From assembly GCA_029269125.1 (NCBI GenBank), contig JARHXX010000034.1, forward strand, positions 1-38,787: a stretch of 38,787 nucleotides of DNA, given 5' to 3'. Numbering within the stretch: position 1 is the stretch's first letter; every line of letters starts with the position of its first letter. The notes under the pieces were generated by a model that was given only the letters and a program-made list of their open reading frames with translations, was not told where the DNA came from and did no database searches. Origin of the DNA: Kiritimatiellaeota bacterium B1221. Lineage in GTDB: Bacteria > Verrucomicrobiota > Kiritimatiellia > SS1-B-03-39 > UBA6053. A program made the translations under genes and the position numbers. This document shows, piece by piece, positions 24,730 through 32,979 of the stretch.

Positions 24730-25368
24730 TCAATTCCTCCGGCGAATATAGACAACCAGTCCGCATGCGGCCACAAGCAAGAGCAGTGAGGAAGGCTCGG
24801 GAATTGCCTGGGTCAAACGGATATCACCAATAAACACATTGGACCGGTCCGTGTTGTTTTTGAAAGCAACCAATCCGTTCAATTTTGAAGTGCCGGCACT
24901 AAATCCAGCGATTGACGTCAGATCCACAGAGATCGTATGCCAAGTTTGGCCGACCACGTCGCCGACGGCACCCGGATTGCCATCCAAGGTCCAGCTATCC
25001 GTGCCTAAATTGAAATCACCCGTGTCTAAGTTCACCGTAAATCCGTTCATCAGCGACCCGCCGGTTGAATCCACATAGAAGGTATAATCTAAATTGGTCA
25101 CACCGGAGGGAACCGTCATTATTTTTCCACCGTAAAACTCCAGCCCTCCACTTTTATACCCCCCGGCTTCCGGTTCCCAATTCAAGGTGTTCGTTCCACC
25201 CGGACCCGGATAGGTAATACCGGAATCCAGGTAAATCGGACCATTTCCAAATGCTCCGCCATGTTGTACCGTGTCATTAAAAAGAATGGTATCTGCCGCA
25301 AACAAAGACATGCCCGCAGATGCGACCGTAAAAACAGTTGAGAGTAATTTTAGTTTTAGGGAGTTCAT
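24730..25368 (-). CDS. PEP-CTERM surface protein
   Basis: A 212-residue exported protein. The ATG at 25368 is chosen because an AAGGA site lies five bases upstream and the resulting N-terminus (MNSLKLKLLSTVFTVASAGMSLFA) is a good signal peptide; the longer frame adds 24 residues of no signal character. The body (LEFYGGKIMTVPSGVTNLDYTFYVDSTGG, then WHTISVDLTSIAGFSAGTSKLNGLVAF) has the beta-sandwich pattern of carbohydrate-binding modules. The C-terminus has IPEPS, a hydrophobic helix and RRRN. It is a single-gene unit with its own terminator and the AT-rich motif upstream. Confidence 0.8.
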   Translation of the reverse strand: MNSLKLKLLSTVFTVASAGMSLFAADTILFNDTVQHGGAFGNGPIYLDSGITYPGPGGTNTLNWEPEAGGYKSGGLEFYGGKIMTVPSGVTNLDYTFYVDSTGGSLMNGFTVNLDTGDFNLGTDSWTLDGNPGAVGDVVGQTWHTISVDLTSIAGFSAGTSKLNGLVAFKNNTDRSNVFIGDIRLTQAIPEPSSLLLLVAACGLVVYIRRRN

Positions 25369-25842
25369 AGGATTCCTTGCATTTTGTTTTTTTAATACTG
25401 AAGGGTTCAACCTGATGCAGGGTTGCTTCACCCATTTCATAACCCGATTTTGCCCCGGGCAACAATATTAAACCTTGTTAAATAACCCCCGCGAACCTTT
25501 CACGACAAAAATGAACATTTTAAGCTCCAAAACTGTTCAATTTATACTTTAATAGTTATTTTCACATACAACCCCGCACATCTTTGTGGTAAAACCAGGC
25601 GTATCGAAACAAATATTTAGGATTTTCGAGGAACAAAAGCTGCATTCTATTCACCCCACTTCCGAAAGCGGATGCCCGATCCCGCAGAGAGCCGCCGGCA
25701 AAAAACGTCAAAGGAGATCCGACTGACGGAATGCCTCCGGAGGCGGCGGGCCATCTTGCGCGGGGCCGTGTCCCCGCGAAAAGAGCGGTATCGTTCACCC
25801 CGAAAACAGGGAGCCGTGAGACGAAATCAACACCGGACAGCT
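25369..25842. other. Intergenic region with operator-like motif and REP-like hairpins
   Basis: About 470 bases without a gene. The third copy of the AT-rich motif lies at 25469-25484 (TAAACCTTGTTAAATA). Near the murA end are two hairpins: the perfect palindrome GCCTCCGGAGGC (25733-25744) and CGCGGGG/CCCCGCG (25759-25778, six-base loop). Neither is followed by T on the minus strand, so they are better seen as REP-like elements. Short open frames here are not credible. Confidence 0.6.
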
Positions 25843-27123
25843 CTACCCTTCACGCTCAATATCCGCACCTAATTCCCGCAGACGAAGATCCATTTCCTGA
25901 TATCCCCGATCAATCATTTGCGCATTTTCGATGATACTCTCCCCTTCTGCGGAAAGGGCTGCCAGAATCAAAGCCATCCCCGCCCGAATATCCGGACTGG
26001 TCTGATGAGAGCCACTTAAATCACAAGGTCCGGTCACCAACACCCGATGCGGATCGCATTGTACCAACCGCGCGCCCATACTGATCAACCGGTCGGTCCA
26101 CACCATGCGGCTTTCAAACATTTTCTCAAAAAACAAAATACTGCCCTCGGCCTTGGTGGCCACCACAATCAACAAACTCATCAGATCCGAAGGGATCGCC
26201 GGCCAAATCCCATCTTCAATCTTAGGGATGGCTCCCCCCAAATCATCTCCAACCTGCAATTTTTCCCGGGCATGATAAACCCAGTCACGTCCATCCACTT
26301 CCCAGCCGGCACCCAGTCGGTCAAAAGCCCGGTGCAGCACCCGATAAACACTGGGGACATGCACATTGCAAATTCGCAAAGAGCCCCCCGTCACCGCCGC
26401 CGCCGCCAGATAGCTCACCGCTTCGATATAATCCGCGCCCAGTTCCACATCCGCCCCCCCCGGATCTTTCCGTCCCTTAATCACCAGACGATTGGTGCCA
26501 ATCCCCGTGACCTCCGCCCCCATTTCTTCAACCAAGCGACAGAGATCCTGCACATGGGGCTCACAGGCCGCATTATAAATCACATGAATACCCGGCGTGC
26601 CCGCCGCGGCCATAATTAAATTTTCGGTGGCCGTCACCGAAGCTTCATCCAGCAACAAATCCGCAGGACGCAGCTGAGCGCAGCTTAAATCAATCCCCCG
26701 GACTGAAAATTTAAGCTCCGCCCCCATCTCCTGCAATCCATGCAAATGCGCATCCAAACGTCGTCGACCGATCACATCTCCTCCCGGAGGCGCCAGACGC
26801 ACTTTTCCACAACGGGCCAACAGTGGACCCGCCAGCAGAATACTGCCCCGGATTTTCCGGCAAAACTCGGGAGAAAGTTTATCGGCGTTTACTTCCGAAG
26901 CCCGGAGCGTCACCACATCCCCTTTCCGATCCACGGAAACCCCGAGGGTGCGCAACAAATCGCACATCACCTGCACATCCGCAATATCCGGCACCCGCCG
27001 CAACACCACTTCCTGATCGGTTAACACGCAGGCCGCCAACATCGGTAAGGCCGCATTTTTATTTCCGGTCGGCGTAAAAGTTCCCTGAACCGGATTTCCG
27101 CCCTTCACCACGAAACGTGACAT
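25843..27123 (-). CDS. murA: MurA, UDP-GlcNAc 1-carboxyvinyltransferase, Asp variant
   Basis: A 426-residue enzyme of normal length for MurA, which adds enolpyruvate from PEP to UDP-GlcNAc in the first committed step of peptidoglycan synthesis in the cytoplasm. NKNAALPMLAA carries the conserved Lys22, and RKIRGSILLAGPLLAR is the substrate-binding segment. The loop PPGGDVIGRRRLDAH aligns with the E. coli active-site loop PGGCAIGARPVD, so Asp116 replaces catalytic Cys115. That substitution is known from Mycobacterium, Chlamydia and others; such enzymes work but resist fosfomycin, which alkylates the Cys. The gene starts three bases after the glmS stop and shares its transcript. Confidence 0.95.
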   Translation of the reverse strand: MSRFVVKGGNPVQGTFTPTGNKNAALPMLAACVLTDQEVVLRRVPDIADVQVMCDLLRTLGVSVDRKGDVVTLRASEVNADKLSPEFCRKIRGSILLAGPLLARCGKVRLAPPGGDVIGRRRLDAHLHGLQEMGAELKFSVRGIDLSCAQLRPADLLLDEASVTATENLIMAAAGTPGIHVIYNAACEPHVQDLCRLVEEMGAEVTGIGTNRLVIKGRKDPGGADVELGADYIEAVSYLAAAAVTGGSLRICNVHVPSVYRVLHRAFDRLGAGWEVDGRDWVYHAREKLQVGDDLGGAIPKIEDGIWPAIPSDLMSLLIVVATKAEGSILFFEKMFESRMVWTDRLISMGARLVQCDPHRVLVTGPCDLSGSHQTSPDIRAGMALILAALSAEGESIIENAQMIDRGYQEMDLRLRELGADIEREG

Positions 27124-27126
27124 GCC

Positions 27127-28959
27127 CTACTCCACCGTCACGCTTTTCGCGAGATTACGGGGTTTATCAATGTCTGTTCCCCGTGCTTGGGCCGCATAAT
27201 ACGCGATCAGTTGCAAGGCCACCACATTCACCAGAGGGGAAAGGCATTCGGTGGTGCGCGGCACAAAAATAATGTCCCGGGTGATATCATTCAGACGCTG
27301 ATCCCCTTCGGTGGCGATGGCAATAATCCGTCCCGCCCGGGCCTGTACTTCGCGCACATTGGAAATCATTTTTTCTGCCACTTCATCTTCGGTTTCCGTG
27401 CAAATACAAATCACCGGCAGCGATTCATTGATGAGCGCGATCGGACCGTGCTTCATTTCGCCGGCGGCATACCCTTCAGCATGCTGATAGGAAATTTCTT
27501 TGTTTTTGAGTGCCCCTTCCAGGGCCATGGGATAATTAAATCGGCGCCCCAAATAAAGCGAGCTGGGTCCATCATGATGACGGCTGGCAATCTCTTTAAT
27601 GTGCTCTTTGTTTTCAAGCACCCGATGAATCGCGGTGGGAATTTTCTGCAATTCCGCCAACAATTCTTCGCGGCTTTCCGGGGTTAATTCTCCGCGGGCC
27701 TCCGCCAAATGCAAGGTCAGCAACACAAACACCATCAGCTGAGCGGTGAACGCTTTGGTGGACGCCACCCCAATCTCGGGGCCGGCATGGGTGTAGATCA
27801 AATGATCACTTTCGCGGACCAGTGAACTGCCGAACACATTGCAAATCGTCAGAATCGGACAGCCCGCTTTTTTCGCCATTTGTACAGACGCCAAGGTATC
27901 GGCGGTTTCTCCCGACTGGGAAACTGTGGCCACCAGCGTTCCGGGCTGAATTTTCGGGGAACGGTAACGGAACTCACTACCCAAATCGGTTTCGACCGCA
28001 ATGGAGGTGAAGTGCTCAATTAACAGTCGTCCGTACATCGCCGCGTAATAAGCCGTTCCGCAACTCACAATCATCATACGTTGAAGCGTGCGGATATGGC
28101 CGACCGACATATCCAAATCCGGAAAGCTGATTTTGCCATCCTTGACATACTGGTCCATCAGTCCCCGCACCACCCGGGTTTGTTCATGCACCTCCTTAAG
28201 CATAAACGTTTCAAATCCGCCCGAATCCACGGCGCTGTCCTCCATCTCCACTTTCACCCATTTTAATTCCTGGGCTTCCCCGGCGAGGTTCCAAATCTCC
28301 ACTCCGTCCCCGCTCAAGCGGGCAACCTCACCATCTTCGAGGTAAATGACTTCATCCACCTGCGGCAGAATCGCGGGCACATCACTGGCAATAAATACAC
28401 CGTCCCTGCCTTTGCCGACAATCAGGGGCGACCCCAAACGGGCCGCATACAACACCCCCGGCTGATCCAAACTTAACAACCCAATCGCATAGGCCCCCCG
28501 GGCCCCGGCAAGGGCCCTGCGCAGTCCCTCAAGAAAATCACCTTCGGCCGTGCAGTCCGCAACATGTGCAGCCAAAACTTCGGTGTCCGTATCCGATTGA
28601 AAAGGAAAGCCTTTCCCGGCCAAATCGCCTTTCAATTCCTGATAATTTTCGATGATCCCGTTATGTACCAATGCCAAACGGCCTTCAGATGCGGTGTGCG
28701 GATGGCAATTGCGAACCGAAGCTTCCCCGTGCGTGGCCCAGCGGGTATGACCAATTCCGATGGTGGAGGAAAGCGGATGCTGAGTCAGTTCATTTTCCAA
28801 TTCGCTCAGTCGCCCCACCGCCCGGCGTAACTCCAGTTCTGTTTCATGCTGAACCGCCACCCCCGCTGAATCATATCCACGATATTCCAAACGTTTCAGA
28901 CCTTCAATTAATACCGGGACTGCATTACGATTTCCCAACATGCCAACAATGCCACACAT
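27127..28959 (-). CDS. glmS: GlmS, glutamine-fructose-6-phosphate aminotransferase
   Basis: A 610-residue enzyme of usual length that makes glucosamine-6-phosphate from fructose-6-phosphate and glutamine. The start at 28959 gives MCGIVGMLG, where Cys2 becomes the N-terminal nucleophile after Met removal; a GGAG site lies six bases upstream, so the frame's earlier start at 28971 was rejected. The glutamine amidotransferase domain (to about residue 240) includes HTRWATHG and GIIENY. Two SIS sugar-isomerase domains follow (SCGTAYYAAMYGR and SQSGETADT, then LGRRFNYPMALEGALKNKEISY and the C-terminal AKSVTVE). It leads directly into murA, so the two genes supply UDP-GlcNAc and the first peptidoglycan precursor step. 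No glmS ribozyme was recognised upstream. Confidence 0.97.
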   Translation of the reverse strand: MCGIVGMLGNRNAVPVLIEGLKRLEYRGYDSAGVAVQHETELELRRAVGRLSELENELTQHPLSSTIGIGHTRWATHGEASVRNCHPHTASEGRLALVHNGIIENYQELKGDLAGKGFPFQSDTDTEVLAAHVADCTAEGDFLEGLRRALAGARGAYAIGLLSLDQPGVLYAARLGSPLIVGKGRDGVFIASDVPAILPQVDEVIYLEDGEVARLSGDGVEIWNLAGEAQELKWVKVEMEDSAVDSGGFETFMLKEVHEQTRVVRGLMDQYVKDGKISFPDLDMSVGHIRTLQRMMIVSCGTAYYAAMYGRLLIEHFTSIAVETDLGSEFRYRSPKIQPGTLVATVSQSGETADTLASVQMAKKAGCPILTICNVFGSSLVRESDHLIYTHAGPEIGVASTKAFTAQLMVFVLLTLHLAEARGELTPESREELLAELQKIPTAIHRVLENKEHIKEIASRHHDGPSSLYLGRRFNYPMALEGALKNKEISYQHAEGYAAGEMKHGPIALINESLPVICICTETEDEVAEKMISNVREVQARAGRIIAIATEGDQRLNDITRDIIFVPRTTECLSPLVNVVALQLIAYYAAQARGTDIDKPRNLAKSVTVE

Positions 28960-29137
28960 GATAAACTCCACTTATAGATAAAAAAGATGATTCGGTAATA
29001 CAGTCACTAGCAGACCCAATACCCACAGGCAAAGCCGAAAGCGGTTAGGATTCGAATATTTTCCCATCCGCCCCCCCCTCCAAGTTCTCCAGGCCCACGA
29101 ACAGGGCTGCGTCAGGGAAATTTCGGTGACTGCCCCC

Positions 29138-29166
29138 TTGCCAAATGAATAGATTCTTGGTTTAAA
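29138..29166 (+). promoter_or_regulatory. Predicted promoter of PEP-CTERM gene (near-leaderless)
   Basis: TTGCCA (29138-29143) and TTTAAA (29161-29166) are 17 bases apart. The start codon is five bases after the -10, so the message would begin at or next to the ATG; no ribosome binding site is present. Confidence 0.4.
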
Positions 29167-29171
29167 CACCT

Positions 29172-29939
29172 ATGAACAACAAATCCAAAATGAGCAGCGG
29201 CCTGTGGATGTGCGCCGGCATCGCCCTGTCCTGTCAGGCGGCGGTGGTGCGGATCGACAGTATGACCCCCGCCTCCTCTGCCAGTTCCCGTTTAACCGAA
29301 GACAGCATTGTAACCCAACTTACACTGGGCAGTCAGACCGTGACCCAATTGGTGGGTCCCACCACAGTTACAGGAGGATCCTCGGGCGAAGCAAAGTTTC
29401 GGGGAGCGGATGAGACGTATTCGTACCCCAGTCTTGCGGGTGCCCTGCAGGGAATGAATATCACCACCGCCGCCGCGAATGCCGGAACGTTCCAAGCCTT
29501 CTTTGGTCAAACCATTACCGATATAGATGATGGCGGCGTTTTGGCGGATGTTTTCATCGCTGAAATCGGTACCCCAACCCAAAGTGGCGATCCCTTTACG
29601 GTTCGAGCCATTCTATCCGGAACCCCCGGGGGGACCCTGATCTATGGCCCCACGGTCGCTTCCGTTTCCGGGTATGCAGGTAAAGAGGATGCCGTGGCCT
29701 ATACCAGCCTGGATCGCAGCGGCAGCTCAGGAAGTGCATTCGATGTGAGAGGCTTCGGCCTGGATTTAAGCGATGACCTTGGGGTAACTTCCCTTATCGG
29801 ACTTGAAATTGGGGCCGGAAGCGTTTCAGATCCGAATGTAATTTTAGCCACCATCATTCCAGAACCGGGGAGTCTCTTTCTCGTGCTGTCCGCGGTTTCC
29901 GGTTTAATCCTTCTCACCCTCCGGAAACGACGGGAATAA
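29172..29939 (+). CDS. PEP-CTERM surface protein
   Basis: A 255-residue exported protein with a signal peptide (residues 1-24, ending CQA), a Ser/Thr/Gly-rich beta body (VVRIDSMTPASSASSRLTEDSIVTQL, then FQAFFGQTITDIDDGG) and a C-terminal IPEPG motif, hydrophobic helix and RKRRE tail. The fifth motif residue is Gly rather than Ser, which is tolerated in the family. It is divergent from glmS. The downstream methyltransferase starts 21 bases after its stop, so the two may be cotranscribed. The body matches no family that I recognise. Confidence 0.8.
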   Translation: MNNKSKMSSGLWMCAGIALSCQAAVVRIDSMTPASSASSRLTEDSIVTQLTLGSQTVTQLVGPTTVTGGSSGEAKFRGADETYSYPSLAGALQGMNITTAAANAGTFQAFFGQTITDIDDGGVLADVFIAEIGTPTQSGDPFTVRAILSGTPGGTLIYGPTVASVSGYAGKEDAVAYTSLDRSGSSGSAFDVRGFGLDLSDDLGVTSLIGLEIGAGSVSDPNVILATIIPEPGSLFLVLSAVSGLILLTLRKRRE

Positions 29940-29960
29940 AGAGTCCACCATAGAGGCCGC

Positions 29961-30581
29961 ATGTCACTGTTTCCTCCTGCCTGGAGCCCGGAATGTTGGT
30001 CTCTGCCCTACTTTTTTCATCGCATCCGCGATGTCATTTACCGGAAAACCCATCGCAACCTCCCTTGGCTCACCCCGGAGGCCAACCGCATTTTAGTCTC
30101 CTGGATTCAACCCCGACACCGCATTCTCGAGTTTGGATCCGGGAAAAGCACCCTCTTCTTTGCCGCAAAAGCCGCCCATGTGGTTTCGGTGGAACATCAA
30201 CCCGAATGGGCCGACCGGGTCGAAAGTTGGCTCAGATCTGAACATCTGAGTGAAAAAGCGACCCTCATTCGGTGCACGCCGGAGCAAACCGCACTGGCCG
30301 CTTTCACCCACCATCCTCAAAACTACGACCTCATCCTGATCGACGGCGTCGACCGGCTCCAGTGCGCAATCAACAGCCTCCCCCACCTCAAACCCGGCGG
30401 ATGGCTCGTCATTGATAATATCAACCGCCACGTGCCCACCCAAAGCAAAGCCCCCGGCTCCATCCGTAATTGGCAGCAAACCCCGGCCGGATGGAGAGAT
30501 CTCATGGCGCAACTGACCCCCTACGAGCAATATTGGACCGGCAACGGCATCACCCACACCTACCTCGTGAAAACCCACTAA
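29961..30581 (+). CDS. Class I SAM-dependent methyltransferase
   Basis: A 206-residue Rossmann-fold methyltransferase. Motif I is HRILEFGSGKSTLFFA (about residues 53-68), where the Gly-x-Gly-Lys-Ser segment recalls the CmcI or FkbM-like small methyltransferases. VVSVEHQPEWADRV is the acidic strand 2. NYDLILIDGVDRLQCAINSLPHLKPGGWLVIDNINR gives the conserved Asp and post-motif strands. There is no signal peptide. The N-terminal 45 residues are aromatic-rich. The substrate cannot be told from the sequence; in this position, behind a surface protein gene, modification of a glycan or glycosyl precursor is possible. Confidence 0.75.
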   Translation: MSLFPPAWSPECWSLPYFFHRIRDVIYRKTHRNLPWLTPEANRILVSWIQPRHRILEFGSGKSTLFFAAKAAHVVSVEHQPEWADRVESWLRSEHLSEKATLIRCTPEQTALAAFTHHPQNYDLILIDGVDRLQCAINSLPHLKPGGWLVIDNINRHVPTQSKAPGSIRNWQQTPAGWRDLMAQLTPYEQYWTGNGITHTYLVKTH

Positions 30582-30727
30582 AGAAAAATCCTTAAGGAGA
30601 AGACTTGTTTCTCTGAAAAAATCTTCATAATCATAAATTTTCTAATGCATTCAACCCCAATACAATCTGACGGCGACGCCGAACCTTACCCTACGCCTCC
30701 CCGCAGCTGGAGGTTTAAGCTGCACCT

Positions 30728-31966
30728 ATGACGACCCTGCTGGTTTTTCAAATCATCGCTTTTGTGTTGTTGATCATCGGATCCGGATTTTTCTCAAGTT
30801 CTGAAACCGCGCTCTTTTCTTTGGATCTTCACGAAGTCAATCGCATGGAAGAAAAGGACCCGGTCACCGCCGGCCGCCTGAAGCATCTCCTGGAACAACC
30901 CACCCGTCTGTTATCCACGCTGTTAATCGGCAACACCATTGTAAATGTGAACCTGTGGATCATCGGAGCCCTGGTGCTGGATGCCTTCGGCCTTCAACAT
31001 GAGTGGGGACAAGTCGGCGTCCTTACACTCATCACCCTGATCTTTGGGGAATTCGGCCCCAAACGTCTGGCCCTGCGGATGCGGGACCGCATGGCCCGCT
31101 TGTACGCCGGCCCCTTGATGTTTTTTGTGCGCACTCTGAAATGGCCCCGGAGTTTGCTGGAAGCCATCACCAATAAATTCTCAAAGTTCTTTATGCCCAC
31201 CGGGCACATTTTAAGCCAGGCCGAATACGACACCCTCATGGAAGCCAGTGATGAAAGCGGCAGTCTGGATGACCACGAGCATAAAATGGTGCAGGCCATT
31301 CTTTCTCTGGAAAGACAAACCGTAGGTGATGTGATGACCCCCCGGGTGGATTTGGAAGGGGTGGATCTATCTGAAGCTGACAGCGATATTGTCGCTGCCG
31401 CAAAACGCTGCAAAGTCCGTCATTTGGTTCTTTATCGGGAACAATTAGATAACATCGAAGGATTGCTGGACGTCAAGGCCTACCTCTTAGACCCCAACCG
31501 CTCCCTGGCCGATGCCACCCTGAAACCCTTCTTTGTGCCTGAATTATGCACCCTGGACAAACTGCTGACCCAGATGCTCCCCACCCGAAAACGGGTGGCC
31601 GTGGCCGTGGATGAATTTGGCGGCACCGCCGGACTGATTACCCGCGGGGATATTTTGGATGAACTCACTGGCGAATTAGACATTGAAGAAAGTCAGCGCC
31701 TGGTCTGCGAACAGCTCACCGAAGACACTTGGCTGCTGGATGGACAAACCCATCTCCTGGATGTGGAACGCATTACCGGCATCCCTCTCGCATCTGAAAC
31801 CGCCGACCGGCTGGCGGGCTGGTTTATCGAACAGGTAGAGCATATCCCCAAAATTTATGAGCGGGTCTCCGGCGAAAATTACAAAGCCATGGTCCGCCAA
31901 ATGCGCCGCAACCGGATCCTGTTGATTCTGTTTCAGAAAATTCCTGATGAGGAGGTCGAATCATGA
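30728..31966 (+). CDS. CNNM/CorC-type membrane protein 1 (DUF21 + CBS)
   Basis: A 412-residue protein of the HlyC/CorC (CNNM) family. The DUF21 membrane domain (residues about 1-190) has several hydrophobic helices and the signature GSGFFSSSETALFSL and then IGNTIVNVNLW. A CBS pair follows (VMTPRVDLEGV, then AVAVDEFGGTAGLITRGDILDELTGE). The C-terminal CorC_HlyC domain (from about residue 330) contains WLLDGQTHLLDVERITG. Family members are linked to magnesium or cobalt efflux and tolerance. A GGAGG segment lies 14 bases before the ATG. The next gene overlaps by four bases and encodes a second member, so the two probably act together. Confidence 0.9.
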   Translation: MTTLLVFQIIAFVLLIIGSGFFSSSETALFSLDLHEVNRMEEKDPVTAGRLKHLLEQPTRLLSTLLIGNTIVNVNLWIIGALVLDAFGLQHEWGQVGVLTLITLIFGEFGPKRLALRMRDRMARLYAGPLMFFVRTLKWPRSLLEAITNKFSKFFMPTGHILSQAEYDTLMEASDESGSLDDHEHKMVQAILSLERQTVGDVMTPRVDLEGVDLSEADSDIVAAAKRCKVRHLVLYREQLDNIEGLLDVKAYLLDPNRSLADATLKPFFVPELCTLDKLLTQMLPTRKRVAVAVDEFGGTAGLITRGDILDELTGELDIEESQRLVCEQLTEDTWLLDGQTHLLDVERITGIPLASETADRLAGWFIEQVEHIPKIYERVSGENYKAMVRQMRRNRILLILFQKIPDEEVES

Positions 31967-32955
31967 GTGCCCCCATGGAATGGACCCTGTTCGTTTTCTT
32001 CCTGATCGCCTCCGCCTTTTACTCAGGTATGGAAACCGGTATCGTCTCGATCAACCGGGTGCGCCTGCGTCACTTGAGCAAACGCCGGGACAAACGCGCC
32101 CTCCAACTTGAAAAATGGATCCTGGATCCCGATGGCATGCTGGCCACCAGCCTGGTGGGAACCAACCTCTCCAATACCGCGTTTACCGTCATCGGCACAC
32201 GTTTAATCGTGGATGTGATAGGCTCCGCCCGCATTGGCGGCCCCATCGCAGCCATCATTTTAACCCTGCTCATTCTCATTTTTGGAGAATATCTGCCCAA
32301 AGCCTGGTATCAAAGCCATCCGTTGATCCGCTCCGCCCGCTTTGTGCCCCTGTTCCGTTTTTCTCAATTCCTCTTTCACTGGGTAAGCGTCCCCGTAATT
32401 GCCCTGGTTCGTACTGTGATCCCTCCCCCTGCGGAAAACGAAGGCGAAGAAAATCAAACCCGTATTACCCGTCGGGATATTCAGTTTTTGCTCAGTCGAG
32501 AAAGTGGCGCGACTCCGGATCTCAGTGAACAGCGCCGACGCATGGTGGTGGGCGTTTTCGGGCTCTCCGAACAAAATGCACGGGATATCATGGTGCCCCG
32601 GGAGAAAATGCTCCAAATTAAGCCCACCACCCCCATGCCGGAAATTCTGGAATTGGCCGCGAAATCTAAAGTAAAAAGCCTGCCCGTATATTCAGAGACC
32701 GAAAAACGTTTCACCGGTATCCTGAAACTCAGCGACCTTTTTGAACACATCGATGAAGAGGACCTTCGGGTTCCCGACCTCATTCGTCCTCCCCAATACG
32801 TCGATGAAGAAATGCCGGCGGATGACTTGATCCCCCGTATGCGCCTTACCCGTCAACCGATGCTGCTGGTTCGCGACGATCAGGGAATCGTCACCGGCTT
32901 TGTTACAACTGAAGTCGTGCTTGAAGAAATCGTCGGACCGCTCTATGACAGATAA
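31963..32955 (+). CDS. CNNM/CorC-type membrane protein 2 (DUF21 + CBS)
   Basis: A 330-residue paralogue of the upstream protein, shorter because it lacks the C-terminal CorC_HlyC domain. The DUF21 part (residues about 1-170) contains SAFYSGMETGIVSINRVRLRH and GTNLSNTAFTVIGTRLI. The CBS pair (about 200-325) contains DIMVPREKMLQI and RQPMLLVRDDQGIVTGFVTTEVVLEEI. It shares an ATGA overlap with the first gene. Loss of the terminal domain in one of a pair suggests a hetero-oligomer in which only one subunit carries that module. Family known function: divalent-cation export or sensing; specificity here is unknown. Confidence 0.9.
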   Translation: MSAPMEWTLFVFFLIASAFYSGMETGIVSINRVRLRHLSKRRDKRALQLEKWILDPDGMLATSLVGTNLSNTAFTVIGTRLIVDVIGSARIGGPIAAIILTLLILIFGEYLPKAWYQSHPLIRSARFVPLFRFSQFLFHWVSVPVIALVRTVIPPPAENEGEENQTRITRRDIQFLLSRESGATPDLSEQRRRMVVGVFGLSEQNARDIMVPREKMLQIKPTTPMPEILELAAKSKVKSLPVYSETEKRFTGILKLSDLFEHIDEEDLRVPDLIRPPQYVDEEMPADDLIPRMRLTRQPMLLVRDDQGIVTGFVTTEVVLEEIVGPLYDR

Positions 32956-32979
32956 AACCTCTTTTTGGAGAACCCGTTT

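Noticed and set aside
24482..24751. Small plus-strand frame between the PEP-CTERM genes.
   Set aside because: It reads through the perfect terminator hairpin and into the end of the opposing gene, and has no ribosome binding site.
28960..29171. glmS ribozyme or amino-sugar riboswitch upstream of glmS.
   Set aside because: The gap between glmS and the divergent gene is short and I could not find the ribozyme's conserved core; a normal ribosome binding site is present.
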